DNA of 64,000 nucleotides from Brachyspira hyodysenteriae ATCC 27164 (GTDB lineage Bacteria; Spirochaetota; Brachyspiria; Brachyspirales; Brachyspiraceae): NCBI RefSeq assembly GCF_001676785.2, contig NZ_CP015910.2, positions 1,798,001 to 1,862,000 of the forward strand, read 5' to 3'. Shown piece by piece: positions 29,375 to 37,238 of this stretch (position 1 is its first letter; each line of letters starts with the position of its first letter). The notes under the pieces were generated by a model. It saw only the letters and a program-made list of their open reading frames with translations, ran no database searches and was not told where the DNA came from. The position numbers and the translations under genes were made by a program.

Positions 29375-31768
29375 TTAAAATAAATCTGCCAATCTAAAAT
29401 CCCATATAATTAATACTAATAAAGTATAAACAAATCTTTTACTTATCTCTTTTTTGTTTTCATTCTTTTTAAAATCAATAGTAATATTTATTTGCTCATC
29501 ATATTCCCCCTGAATTTTTGAAGTCATAGTAAAAATATCTTCGTCATTTGATGTAAATGAATAAGTTATAATACCATCATATCCAATTACATTGCTAATA
29601 TGCATTTCATATTTTTTAGTAAAATATTTAAAAGTACCATAACTTGCTTCTATATTTTTTATTTTATTTATTTCTTTTTCCAAATTATTTTTATCTAATT
29701 TTATAACTGTTAATTGCTGTAAAGGCTGTGCTATTTCATAATCTTCAAGCTGTTTTCTCCATTTATTTATAGTGTAATCGTCCATTTCTATAGGACTTGC
29801 TAAACTTATAAAATTATTATCATTAATTTTAACTTCTTCATCTTCACAGTTTGAATAACTTCCGTCGCCTGAATATCTGAAAGTTGTTATAAAATTATAA
29901 TCTTTGTCGTATAGATTCCATATCAAAGATGAAGCAAATTTATTCATCATAATATTATCAATAAAAATGTCTTTGAATATATCATAACTATATTTATTAC
30001 CGTTTATTAATGTAATGGCTAAAAGATTAGAATTATTTTTAATAAACTTTTTTATTTCTTTTCTTAATTTTGTTATTTCTTTTTTTAAATTTTCATCAAG
30101 GCTTCTAGGAATCTTTTTCAATTCTTTATGATTTTTTATATCAAACAAGCTCAAAGAATAATCACTATTCAAAATTAATTTATAATTATTACTTAACTCT
30201 TTTTCACCTTTGGAATTAAATCCAAAATCAGTAGCATATCTTAATCTAAATTCATTATAATCAATATTCATTATTTCAATAAGTTCATTAATTATTTTTT
30301 CTGCTTCAAGTCTAACTTCTGTTTTCTTTGTAGTCATAAATATTTCATATAATAATTTAAGTGCATATTTACTTTGATTATTTAATTTAATTATTATAAG
30401 TGAAAGTTTTGTGTCAAGTGATTTTTTATATATATTTTTTAAAGCCTCATCTCCTCCGTATATTCCATAAACAAAAACGGATGTTTCTTTGTTGGTTTCA
30501 TCATAAATATTTTTGATAAACTTTATGAATGATTCTTTATCAAGCAAATTAACTATATTATCAATTTTTACTAATCTTTTAACATCTCTTTTGAGAGACA
30601 AATATTCCAAATATATATACTTTATAACTTTAATATTAACTTCTCTTGATTTATCTTTTATTAAAACCTTATAATTATTATTTATAAAGCTCACTTTTTT
30701 ATCATCTTTTTTATTATAATTATTTTCAATATATTTTTCTGCTTCTTCTATAGTTTTGAAATTATAATCATCAGTAACAGATGAAAGTACCAAAGAAAAA
30801 TCACTTTCAAGTTTTTTTCTTAATCTTACAATTTTTTTATTTGTATCTTTTGAAATGAAATCATATATTTCTTTGACATTATCTTTTGTGATATTTAAAT
30901 AATTTTGATTATAACCATAAAATGCCTGAAGATATGCTCTGATTCTTAAAGGCAATTTTTCTTTATCATCGCATAAATCAGTCATATTTAACATTTTATT
31001 TAAATCCCAATTTGCTAATGATTCATAACAATCATAGTTTTTAGCATACTTAAACATTGAGTCAATTTTTTTTAAGTTTTTTGTATTCCATTTATCAAGA
31101 GGCTTATTAAATGAAACAGTATCACAAAACATAGCTTCCATATTTTTTACATTAGATACATTCCAGCTATTTAAAGGTTGATTAAAAGCTTTGCATTGTA
31201 CAAACATCTCATGCATGTTTTCAACATTTGAGGTGTCCCATTTATATAAAGCCTGATTGAATTTATAAGCTCTTCTAAATGTACCTTCCATAGTTTTGAC
31301 ATTAGATACGTCCCAATCATTAAGAGGCTGATTAAAAACTTCACACTCACAAAACATATAACTTAAATCTTCAACTTTACTAACATTCCAATTATTTATA
31401 TTTTGATTAAATGATTTAGCATAATTAAACATAAAACTCATAGTTTTAACATTTGAAGTGTTCCATTTATATAAAGGCTGATTAAATTTCATAGCAGCCT
31501 GAAACATACCGCTCATATTTCTTACATTAGATACATTCCAGCTATTTAAAGTCCGATTAAACTCTATTGCCCAAAAAAACATAAAAGACATATCCTCAAC
31601 ATGAGAAGTATCCCAATCTTCTATGCCTTCAAAATCTTTCCTTTCACTTTTATAAAAAAGATAGCTCATATCGGTAATAAGGCTTGTATCTACATCACTA
31701 AGTTTTACAGTGTCTGTAAATACTAAATTTTTTAATTCTTCTTTTGTTGCTGGTTTGTACTTATTCAT
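29375..31768 (-). CDS. DUF285 (BspA-like) repeat protein with DUF4132/MolR-like C-terminus, paralogue 3
   Basis: This is a 797-residue paralogue, about 65 residues shorter than its neighbours because it has fewer DUF285 units (about eight at residues 20-250). The C-terminal region is collinear with the other two and ends in WRKQLEDYEIAQPLQQL and a hydrophobic final helix. No signal peptide is present. Unlike its neighbours it lacks a clear Shine-Dalgarno sequence. A TATAAT box lies about 20 bases upstream on the minus strand, so translation may use a very short leader. The gap 31769-32003 upstream is plain AT-rich DNA. Confidence 0.72.
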   Translation of the reverse strand: MNKYKPATKEELKNLVFTDTVKLSDVDTSLITDMSYLFYKSERKDFEGIEDWDTSHVEDMSFMFFWAIEFNRTLNSWNVSNVRNMSGMFQAAMKFNQPLYKWNTSNVKTMSFMFNYAKSFNQNINNWNVSKVEDLSYMFCECEVFNQPLNDWDVSNVKTMEGTFRRAYKFNQALYKWDTSNVENMHEMFVQCKAFNQPLNSWNVSNVKNMEAMFCDTVSFNKPLDKWNTKNLKKIDSMFKYAKNYDCYESLANWDLNKMLNMTDLCDDKEKLPLRIRAYLQAFYGYNQNYLNITKDNVKEIYDFISKDTNKKIVRLRKKLESDFSLVLSSVTDDYNFKTIEEAEKYIENNYNKKDDKKVSFINNNYKVLIKDKSREVNIKVIKYIYLEYLSLKRDVKRLVKIDNIVNLLDKESFIKFIKNIYDETNKETSVFVYGIYGGDEALKNIYKKSLDTKLSLIIIKLNNQSKYALKLLYEIFMTTKKTEVRLEAEKIINELIEIMNIDYNEFRLRYATDFGFNSKGEKELSNNYKLILNSDYSLSLFDIKNHKELKKIPRSLDENLKKEITKLRKEIKKFIKNNSNLLAITLINGNKYSYDIFKDIFIDNIMMNKFASSLIWNLYDKDYNFITTFRYSGDGSYSNCEDEEVKINDNNFISLASPIEMDDYTINKWRKQLEDYEIAQPLQQLTVIKLDKNNLEKEINKIKNIEASYGTFKYFTKKYEMHISNVIGYDGIITYSFTSNDEDIFTMTSKIQGEYDEQINITIDFKKNENKKEISKRFVYTLLVLIIWDFRLADLF

Positions 31769-32003
31769 AAATTTGCTATAATTATATTATAATAGTGCAA
31801 AATATTATAAATTGCAAAAAACAAATTAACTATAAATTTTAAATGATTTATTTCTATAAAAACTAATACAAATAATTTTCTAAATTTTTATGATTAATGA
31901 TAAAATTGCAATTTATTAAATTATATTTTTTTTTATTTATAAAAACTTGTCACTAAATAATACTTAACTGTTTATTAATATCAGTTAATCACAAATATTA
32001 TTA

Positions 32004-32825
32004 TTATAATTTATTTATTTCTTCTATACTCAAGCCTGTTACTTTACTTATAATATTAACATCTATGTTTTCTTTTTTCATATTTTTAGCTAATGAAGAT
32101 TTTTCTTTTTCAATACCTTCTTTTATACCTTCTTCCTTTCCTAATCTTCTTTCTTCATCAAGCATTATTTGATTACCATATAAGTATGCTTCTTTCTTTT
32201 CATATTCCATCATCATTAATTTACTTTTGACAAAATTATTATATTTCTTTTGTACTTCTTCCATTATAGGTTTTTCTTTTACTATTTCAGACATAGAAGC
32301 CTCCAAATTTTTGCTTGTAAATATTTTTAACCAACAGTTTAAGTCTTTAGTTAATATGTTTTTCTTAAATTTTTTTAACTCTATTATATGTATTTGTAAA
32401 TGATCAGTTAGCAACTTTTTATTATTCATTTCATAAAGCATATAACAGGAATGTATATTTGTACTTTTATCTAAATTGAAATTTAATAGATTAATACTTA
32501 TTACAGGTGTAAGTTCATCATATCTTTCACCATGCTTTAATAGCTTACTGTAATTAGCTGCCCAATAATAAAGTATTCTTTCTGGGAATCTTGAATTACC
32601 TTGTAATTGTATTTCTATTATAACTACTGCTCCATTTTGAGTAATACATTTTACATCGACAATAGTTTCCTTCAAGTTTTTATTTTTCTTTAGATTAAAA
32701 GGTGTTAAAATTTCAACTGAGCGGAAAGTCTTCATATTGGCATTAATCATTATAGAATTGATAAAGTCTAAAAGTATAGACTCACTACTTCCCTTATCAG
32801 TAAAGAGATATCGTACAAAATAATC
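32004..32825 (-). pseudogene. 5'-truncated Rpn-family (PD-(D/E)XK) recombination-promoting nuclease
   Basis: The open frame from 32750 encodes the family core: ETIVDVKCITQNGAVVIIEIQLQ with the D...E-x-Q active site, FPERILYYWAANYSKLLKHGERYDELTPVISINLL, and the C-terminal KEEGIKEGIEKEK tail. The same frame continues upstream to about 32825 as NDYFVRYLFTDKGSSESILL, the typical family N-terminus. It is then cut by TGA without a start codon, so the first 10-15 residues and the promoter are missing. Either the gene is dead or a short form starts at 32750. Rpn proteins nick DNA and promote RecA-independent recombination; such remnants commonly mark unstable regions. Confidence 0.65.
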
Positions 32826-33309
32826 ATTTCAACGAACTTTACAAAAATATATAGAAAGCGGTACAAGGCTTTATTTTTATTGCGAATCAAAATACAAGCA
32901 GGAAAGAAACTATTTGAGTGATAGTTATTCACACTTGTACCGCATTTCGAGCTTATTAAAATTAAAGAACAATTACTATTGTTTTTCTTTAGAGCATACA
33001 ACTCCTTAGAAGATAGTATTATACCTCTATCAGCTTTCATATTTTCTTTCCTTCAATGCTTACAAAAGTTTCTCAGGCTTTTGTTTGTGGTGCATCTTTC
33101 TATTTGATTCGCATTAACTAATATACACAAAATAATTTTAAAGTCAACAAAAAAACATTTTTTTTAAAAATTTAAAATACTGCTGTAAAGAGTGATTTTT
33201 AGTAAAGTATATATAAAAGTATACCTAGATAAAAAAGTCCCTAAAAATAAGGCTCTACGCTTCAAATAAAGGCATTGTAATAAATACTTCAAGCTGCGAT
33301 TTGCATTAT
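32826..33309. other. junction region without a convincing gene
   Basis: This 480-bp stretch lies between the Rpn remnant and the first core-like site. It contains inverted short repeats: GCGGTACAAG at about 32859 against CTTGTACCGC at about 32934, and TGCGAATCAA at about 32881 against TTGATTCGCA at about 33105. A 90-codon open frame on the minus strand (33040-32771) has a good ribosome binding site, AAGGAAAGAAAAT, but no recognisable protein character. It may be the scar of an earlier insertion that truncated the Rpn gene. Confidence 0.4.
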
Positions 33310-33320
33310 ATTATCGCAAC
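33310..33320 (-). other. core-like recombination site A (left border of prophage)
   Basis: The 11-mer GTTGCGATAAT is read on the minus strand here. It recurs at 59255 (plus) and 63046 (minus), each time at an element border. Flanks differ after the 11-mer. A nearby TGCGAT/ATCGCA inverted pair surrounds it. This is a candidate attachment-site half for one of the two tyrosine recombinases. Confidence 0.45.
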
Positions 33321-33397
33321 AGCTTTCAAATATTTTTTTTATTTCAGCAATTATTCAAAAAATAAAAATCGGCATAAGTCAGTCAGTTAGTTTAAAG

Positions 33398-33450
33398 TCT
33401 TTAAATAATCATTAGGTTAATCTTTAAATATGTCTTTAAATATCTTTAAA
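33398..33450. repeat. short AT-rich direct repeats (TCTTTAAATA, four copies)
   Basis: TCTTTAAATA occurs at 33398-33407, 33421-33430 and 33433-33442, with a partial copy at 33443-33450. They sit between core-like site A and the 23-bp array, where arm-type recombinase-binding or initiator-binding sites would be expected. Confidence 0.5.
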
Positions 33451-33452
33451 CT

Positions 33453-33631
33453 CATACTCCAAAATGGTGTGTAAGCATACTCCAAAATGGTGTATCGGCA
33501 TACTCCAAAATGGTGTGTCGGCATACTCCAAAATGGTGTGTAAGCATACTCCAAAATGGTGTGTAAGCATACTCCAAAATGGTGTGTAAGCATACTCCAA
33601 AATGGTGTGTAAGCATACTCCAAAATGGTGG
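33453..33631. repeat. 23-bp tandem array, eight units
   Basis: Seven full units and one 18-bp unit run head to tail from 33453 at exact 23-bp spacing. Seventeen positions are constant (CATACTCCAAAATGGTG) and the last six vary between GTAAG-type and TCGG-type ends. There is no spacer and no cas gene, so it is not CRISPR. The unit is close to two helical turns, which fits iteron- or arm-type protein-binding sites on one face of DNA. It lies 27 bp beyond the 3' end of the first integrase gene. Confidence 0.75.
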
Positions 33632-33658
33632 TTTAACTTATATATATATGCAGTTTTT

Positions 33659-34774
33659 TTAAGCCTTTTTAATATCCGTTTCTCTCGGCAGATGATTTAT
33701 AATGTCATTCATCTTGTTAGTTAAATCTTCAAACATATTTTTTATTGCAAGGACTTCATCGTTTTTAGAATTACAAAAGTCTTTTTTCGTACTATTAGCA
33801 AAAGGATGATTTTCCATAGCTTCTTTTATCATTCCAGCCAAAACATAAATATATCTTGATACGGTTGTATTAATATTTTGATGACCAAGCATTTTTGATA
33901 TAACATAAACATCGGTTCCATTTTCTGCCATGTCAGTTGCAAAACCTCTCCTTAATGAATGACAAGTAACTTTTATATTTGTCTTTTTTGAAATGCTTGT
34001 CATTATATCAGTTAGAGTTTTTGTTTTAAAAATATCTCCATTTGATTTTATAAATAGCATGCTATGTTGTTTGTTTTTCTGTTGCAGTATTTCTTTTCTT
34101 AATTTTAAATATTCAATTAATTTATTTTTAATAGGATCAGAAAAAGAAATAATTCTCGGTTTATCCCCTTTCGTTTTATAAATAGTTATGGTATTATTAG
34201 AAAGGTTTATATTTTGTATGTCTATGCAGGCAAGCTCTTTTCTGCGTATGCCTGTATTAGACATCAGCAAAAGTATAAATATATTTCTATCATCTGTAAA
34301 ACTTCTATTTTTATTTTCAGCTATAGCTTTTGTAATAGATAAAGTTTTATCTGCTTTAATTAATAGCTGATTTTTTACAATTATCTTTGGAGTTTTAAGC
34401 TCATCAAAAATATCAAAAAAAGTTTCTGTACTTATTTTTTTTAATTTAAGTAAATACTTGAAATAACTTTTTACAGCCATAATTCTGCAGTGAATAACAT
34501 CTGCACTTAATTTTTTATCAGCTTGATAAACTATATAGTCTTCAATCAACTTTCTATTTACTTTATTATACAATACTATAGTATTGTATAATAGTATATC
34601 TTTAGACTGTCTATTTTTATAATAAAAATATAAAAAATCATAGAAGTTTTTTATAGAACTAGAATAAGTTTGTATAGTTGCTTTTGATTTATAAAGTTTT
34701 ATATATTCAAAATATTGAATTATTAAATTAGAATTATTATTGTCATATAATTTTAGATATTCTAGTGTTTTCAT
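33659..34774 (-). CDS. tyrosine recombinase, prophage integrase 1
   Basis: This 371-residue phage-type integrase has an N-terminal SAM-like core-binding domain (about 15-135) and a complete catalytic domain. Arg is in NTGIRRKELA, His-x-x-Arg in CHSLRRGFA, the second His in LGHQNINTT, and the nucleophilic Tyr in SRYIYV. It would catalyse integration and excision of the adjacent prophage. The ATG at 34774 has GGAG nine bases upstream; the ATG at 34789 has none. That ribosome binding site lies inside a long hairpin, which suggests translational control. Its 3' end faces the 23-bp array and core-like site A. Confidence 0.88.
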   Translation of the reverse strand: MKTLEYLKLYDNNNSNLIIQYFEYIKLYKSKATIQTYSSSIKNFYDFLYFYYKNRQSKDILLYNTIVLYNKVNRKLIEDYIVYQADKKLSADVIHCRIMAVKSYFKYLLKLKKISTETFFDIFDELKTPKIIVKNQLLIKADKTLSITKAIAENKNRSFTDDRNIFILLLMSNTGIRRKELACIDIQNINLSNNTITIYKTKGDKPRIISFSDPIKNKLIEYLKLRKEILQQKNKQHSMLFIKSNGDIFKTKTLTDIMTSISKKTNIKVTCHSLRRGFATDMAENGTDVYVISKMLGHQNINTTVSRYIYVLAGMIKEAMENHPFANSTKKDFCNSKNDEVLAIKNMFEDLTNKMNDIINHLPRETDIKKA

Positions 34775-34777
34775 AAG

Positions 34778-34843
34778 AAACAGCTCCATTTTTTTATTAT
34801 AAAAAGTTGGTTACGTTTCTTTATAATAAAAACAGAGCTGTTT
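34778..34843 (-). promoter_or_regulatory. long leader hairpin that hides the integrase ribosome binding site
   Basis: Two perfect arm pairs are stacked: 34778-34786 with 34835-34843 (9 bp, AAACAGCTC/GAGCTGTTT) and 34791-34803 with 34820-34832 (13 bp), closing a 16-nt loop at 34804-34819. In the integrase mRNA the GGAG sequence lies in the outer 9-bp arm, so the folded leader should block initiation. Confidence 0.6.
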
Positions 34844-34921
34844 TGATATATAATTATTATCGTCTTAAATAAATTAAGATTAAATATTTTTTAGATTTCA
34901 TTTTATCCTTCCTTCGATATT

Positions 34922-34941
34922 TCCTTATATTTTTTTATATA
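34922..34941 (-). promoter_or_regulatory. 20-bp prophage motif, copy 1
   Basis: This is an exact minus-strand copy of TATATAAAAAAATATAAGGA, which also occurs at 39127-39146 and 54825-54844. It lies between the divergent integrase 1 gene and the 35012 micropeptide gene, a natural place for an operator. Confidence 0.55.
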
Positions 34942-35011
34942 TGTATGGGATACAAAATATTTTTTAATCTGATAAAAAAATATTTTTACTAAATAAAAAA
35001 GGAGGTAAATT

Positions 35012-35098
35012 ATGACTTTTAATTTAGAAAAAGCTATTAGAGCAATATTTGTTATAGTTAATACCGTAATTGCTCTAATAGACATATTCAAAGATTAA
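35012..35098 (+). CDS. 28-residue hydrophobic micropeptide with intragenic hairpin
   Basis: A strong ribosome binding site (AAAGGAGGT, seven bases from the ATG) precedes a 28-codon frame. The product has charged ends (LEKAIR; DIFKD) around a hydrophobic helix, AIFVIVNTVIALI. Inside the coding sequence, ATTAGAGCAAT (35036-35046) and ATTGCTCTAAT (35069-35079) form a perfect 11-bp inverted repeat with a 22-nt loop. The 28-codon gene at 58764 has the same design. Size and composition resemble type I toxins and holin-like toxins, but no family match is claimed. An RHH-type gene follows 91 bp downstream. Confidence 0.6.
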   Translation: MTFNLEKAIRAIFVIVNTVIALIDIFKD

Positions 35099-35118
35099 GG
35101 TTAATACCTTATTAAAAG

Positions 35119-35146
35119 CACCAAATATAGAGCAATATATTTGGTG
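35119..35146 (+). terminator. 11-bp perfect hairpin after the micropeptide gene
   Basis: CACCAAATATA (35119-35129) pairs with TATATTTGGTG (35136-35146) around a 6-nt loop. It separates the micropeptide gene from the RHH-type gene, probably as a partial terminator or processing site. Confidence 0.55.
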
Positions 35147-35189
35147 TTAAAATTATAATATTAAAATAAATAATATCAAGGAGTTGTAT

Positions 35190-35375
35190 ATGGCTAATGA
35201 ATTAGAAAAAAAAGAAGAGTTAAAAAAAGCACCCAAAAAACTGCACTGGGCTTTTACAGCCCCAGAAGAATGTATTAATGAAATGAAAGACTATGCAAGA
35301 AAGTACAATATGTCTTTAGGCGAATATATAGAGGCTATTCATAAAAGATATTTAGAAAGCATACAAAAAAAATAA
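35190..35375 (+). CDS. small ribbon-helix-helix-like protein
   Basis: This is a 61-residue basic protein. LHWAFTAPEECINEMKDYARKYNMSLGEYIEAIHKRYLESI has the strand-helix-helix pattern of Arc/MetJ-type DNA-binding proteins, with a short beta segment (HWAFT), helix, turn at NMS, and a second helix. AAGGAG six bases before the ATG at 35190 rules out the in-frame TTG two codons upstream. Position next to a divergent integrase and downstream of a micropeptide suggests a local repressor or antitoxin-like regulator; this is inference. Confidence 0.6.
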   Translation: MANELEKKEELKKAPKKLHWAFTAPEECINEMKDYARKYNMSLGEYIEAIHKRYLESIQKK

Positions 35376-35388
35376 TTTTATAAAAAAT

Positions 35389-35415
35389 AGGGCGGAACTT
35401 TTTAAACTCCGCCTT
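35389..35415. terminator. hairpin between convergent RHH and tail-end prophage genes
   Basis: GGCGGA (35391-35396) pairs with TCCGCC (35408-35413) around an AT-rich loop, with A-rich DNA upstream and T-rich DNA downstream. It is suited to stop transcription from both sides. Confidence 0.55.
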
Positions 35416-35485
35416 AAAACATTTTATTGTTAGTAGAAAATGGCAGATTAGAAGTAATATTGGATTAGCAATTTCAAACTTTGAT

Positions 35486-35695
35486 TTATGAAATAATAGC
35501 TATAAAAAACATCAAGCATCCATAAGCTAATTTAATAAAATAATATACTGATGTTTTTTCTTTAATAAGAGCTTTTAATCTATCTCTAAATGTTCCTTCT
35601 TTTTCATTCATAAACTTGTTATAGTATTTTAATATTCCAATAAAAGTAAAAAACACCATAGCACCTATTAAAAAAATTAATATTAATTTAAACAT
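35486..35695 (-). CDS. small two-helix membrane protein of the lysis region
   Basis: This 69-residue protein has two hydrophobic segments (about 2-22 and 50-68) separated by a charged stretch (NEKEGTFRDRLKALIKEK). That topology fits small holins or antiholins, but the sequence is not diagnostic. GGAG precedes the ATG. It is the last gene of the minus-strand prophage transcript. Confidence 0.5.
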   Translation of the reverse strand: MFKLILIFLIGAMVFFTFIGILKYYNKFMNEKEGTFRDRLKALIKEKTSVYYFIKLAYGCLMFFIAIIS

Positions 35696-35713
35696 ATTTA
35701 CTCCTTATAATTT

Positions 35714-36382
35714 TTAATATACTGTTAAAGAATTATTAACTTCTACATTATCAAATCCGTCTTGATATATAAACTTTATATAACATGATGCAGATACATC
35801 GCTAAAATCTTTTTGAGATATATCTATATCTGTAGTTCCGCATAGATTTACAAAAGGATCATTGCTTATATTAAATACACTAAAAAATAAACTATCAATT
35901 ATATAGCTTCTGTCACTAGATAAATTTTTATTAAAAAATGGTATTGCTGTTATTCCATTATATAAAGCATTTACTTGTATTTTAGGCAAATAAAAAAAAC
36001 TTGCTAAATCTTTTGGAAATGTAACAAAAGATAAAGTATTGTTGTTTATCTTTTGAATAGGTAAACAAGTAAATAGTTCATAAACAGCTAAAATCATTTC
36101 CTGTTCGCTAATGTTTATATTTATTTCAGATATTTTTTTAATTTTATTGAATAATATCGACTTTGATGATGAACTTCCTTCATTTCCTAAACCATCAATT
36201 CTTTCTTTTAACTCATTTATACTAGAATGTAAATCTTTGATATTAGAAACAGGAGCTTCATTAGCCTGACCGCCTTTTAATTTTTCTACATTTGTTATTA
36301 TTTGATTAATATCTTCAGCATATACAGTTTCTTCATTCTGCTGTGCAGATACTTCTTGATATTCTGTAGGTTTTTCAAGCAT
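35714..36382 (-). CDS. prophage protein of unknown function (possible tail-associated)
   Basis: This is a 222-residue protein. The N-terminus is acidic and Gln-rich with a short coiled-coil segment (DLHSSINELKERIDGLG), a poly-Ser stretch follows at about 90-95, and the C-terminal half is beta-rich. The opening VYAEDINQIITNVEKLKGG resembles the starts of some phage fibre-type proteins, but evidence is thin. It lies downstream of the spanin pair. A good GGAG ribosome binding site is present. Confidence 0.45.
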   Translation of the reverse strand: MLEKPTEYQEVSAQQNEETVYAEDINQIITNVEKLKGGQANEAPVSNIKDLHSSINELKERIDGLGNEGSSSSKSILFNKIKKISEININISEQEMILAVYELFTCLPIQKINNNTLSFVTFPKDLASFFYLPKIQVNALYNGITAIPFFNKNLSSDRSYIIDSLFFSVFNISNDPFVNLCGTTDIDISQKDFSDVSASCYIKFIYQDGFDNVEVNNSLTVY

Positions 36383-36404
36383 AATAAAACTCCTATTGTT
36401 TTTG

Positions 36405-36653
36405 TTATTTATTTTTATATAAGTAATAATTTGTGCCTACTTGTGCATTGTACCAAATCTGCCATTCTCCTATTTTTATAATACTTTCCTGATACCTCTT
36501 CATTAAATCCTGACGATTTGTTGCTGACTTTATAATAAATATTTCTGGCGGTGTAGAAAGCGGTACTTTGACATATTTTATTTTTGTACTGCATGAAGTT
36601 AATACTATTAAAATACTTATAAAAATTATTAGATATACTATTAAATGTTTCAT
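36405..36653 (-). CDS. outer-membrane spanin lipoprotein (Rz1-like), embedded gene
   Basis: This 82-residue predicted lipoprotein has a signal helix ending in lipobox VLTSC (Cys21), followed by a Pro/Val segment VKVPLSTPPE typical of o-spanins. Most of the gene lies inside the inner-spanin gene in another frame, the arrangement seen for Rz/Rz1. It would sit in the outer membrane and contact the inner subunit through the periplasm to fuse the membranes at lysis. AAGGA precedes the ATG. Confidence 0.65.
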   Translation of the reverse strand: MKHLIVYLIIFISILIVLTSCSTKIKYVKVPLSTPPEIFIIKSATNRQDLMKRYQESIIKIGEWQIWYNAQVGTNYYLYKNK

Positions 36654-36963
36654 ATTCTGTCCTTGTCAGCTTTTCTTGGTCTATGCTTTTAATCATAGTA
36701 TCAGAATTACTAAAACTATTTTGGAACTTTTCATTTTCTTTAATAAACAGTATCTCATTTTGAAGTGTTTGAGTTTGAAGCTCTAAACCTTTAATATTCT
36801 CCTGATATTGTGCAATCTCTTTTTCCTTTTGCCTTATAGTATTATTTTTATATGCTATAACTGAAAAGCATACAAAAACTACTAAAGCAATAATAACAGC
36901 AGCTATTATTCGCTTGCCTAACTTAGTTCTAAAAAAACTAAAAAACATTGTCGATGTAATCAT
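36415..36963 (-). CDS. inner-membrane spanin (Rz-like)
   Basis: This is a 182-residue protein. An N-terminal membrane helix (about 18-38, AAVIIALVVFVCFSVIAY) is followed by a coiled coil (NNTIRQKEKEIAQYQENIKGLELQTQTLQNEILF), the usual i-spanin layout. The last 80 codons are read in a second frame by the embedded lipoprotein gene, and their amino-acid composition is correspondingly less regular. GGAG lies five bases before the ATG at 36963. Confidence 0.62.
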   Translation of the reverse strand: MITSTMFFSFFRTKLGKRIIAAVIIALVVFVCFSVIAYKNNTIRQKEKEIAQYQENIKGLELQTQTLQNEILFIKENEKFQNSFSNSDTMIKSIDQEKLTRTEYETFNSISNNFYKYFNSINFMQYKNKICQSTAFYTARNIYYKVSNKSSGFNEEVSGKYYKNRRMADLVQCTSRHKLLLI

Positions 36964-36974
36964 TCTTACTCCTT

Positions 36975-37238
36975 TTATTCTTTATTATTATTTTTTTTAT
37001 CATCATCATTATGATTATTGTTTTTTAATATCTTTAGAAAGCCTCTTAAATCGCTTCCCATACTGACACTGCTTAAACCTAAAACTATAATAAGCAATGC
37101 AACTCCCCAATCCTGAGCAGGAGTTAATCCTTTTATTACTATTAAATAAAATACAACAACCCATCCTAAAACAAAGCTGATTATGCTTGTATATATGCTT
37201 ACTTTTTTATTGGCATTATGTTTGTCTATAAAACTCAT
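36975..37238 (-). CDS. holin candidate
   Basis: This 87-residue protein has two clear membrane helices (about 14-34 and 44-62) and a highly charged, Asn/Asp/Lys-rich C-terminal tail (KNNNHNDDDKKNNNKE), features common to phage holins. It sits between the endolysin side of the cassette and the spanin genes, with GGAG upstream and no spacer from the preceding gene. Its role in making the endolysin-release pore is inferred from topology and context. Confidence 0.6.
   Translation of the reverse strand: MSFIDKHNANKKVSIYTSIISFVLGWVVVFYLIVIKGLTPAQDWGVALLIIVLGLSSVSMGSDLRGFLKILKNNNHNDDDKKNNNKE

Noticed and set aside
32771-33040. 90-codon minus-strand gene upstream of the Rpn remnant
   Set aside because: It has a good ribosome binding site, but the sequence shows no domain character and its end reads the Rpn region in the wrong frame; noted only as part of the junction region.
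33417-33623. 68-codon minus-strand open frame with repeated EYAYTPFWSM-like sequence
   Set aside because: It is only the translation of the 23-bp array; 23 is not a multiple of three, so frames shift from unit to unit, and no ribosome binding site is present.
33453-33631. CRISPR array
   Set aside because: The 23-bp units are contiguous without unique spacers and there is no cas gene nearby.
34903-35091. 62-codon minus-strand frame opposite the left micropeptide
   Set aside because: It runs antisense to a gene with a near-perfect ribosome binding site and has no start signal of its own.
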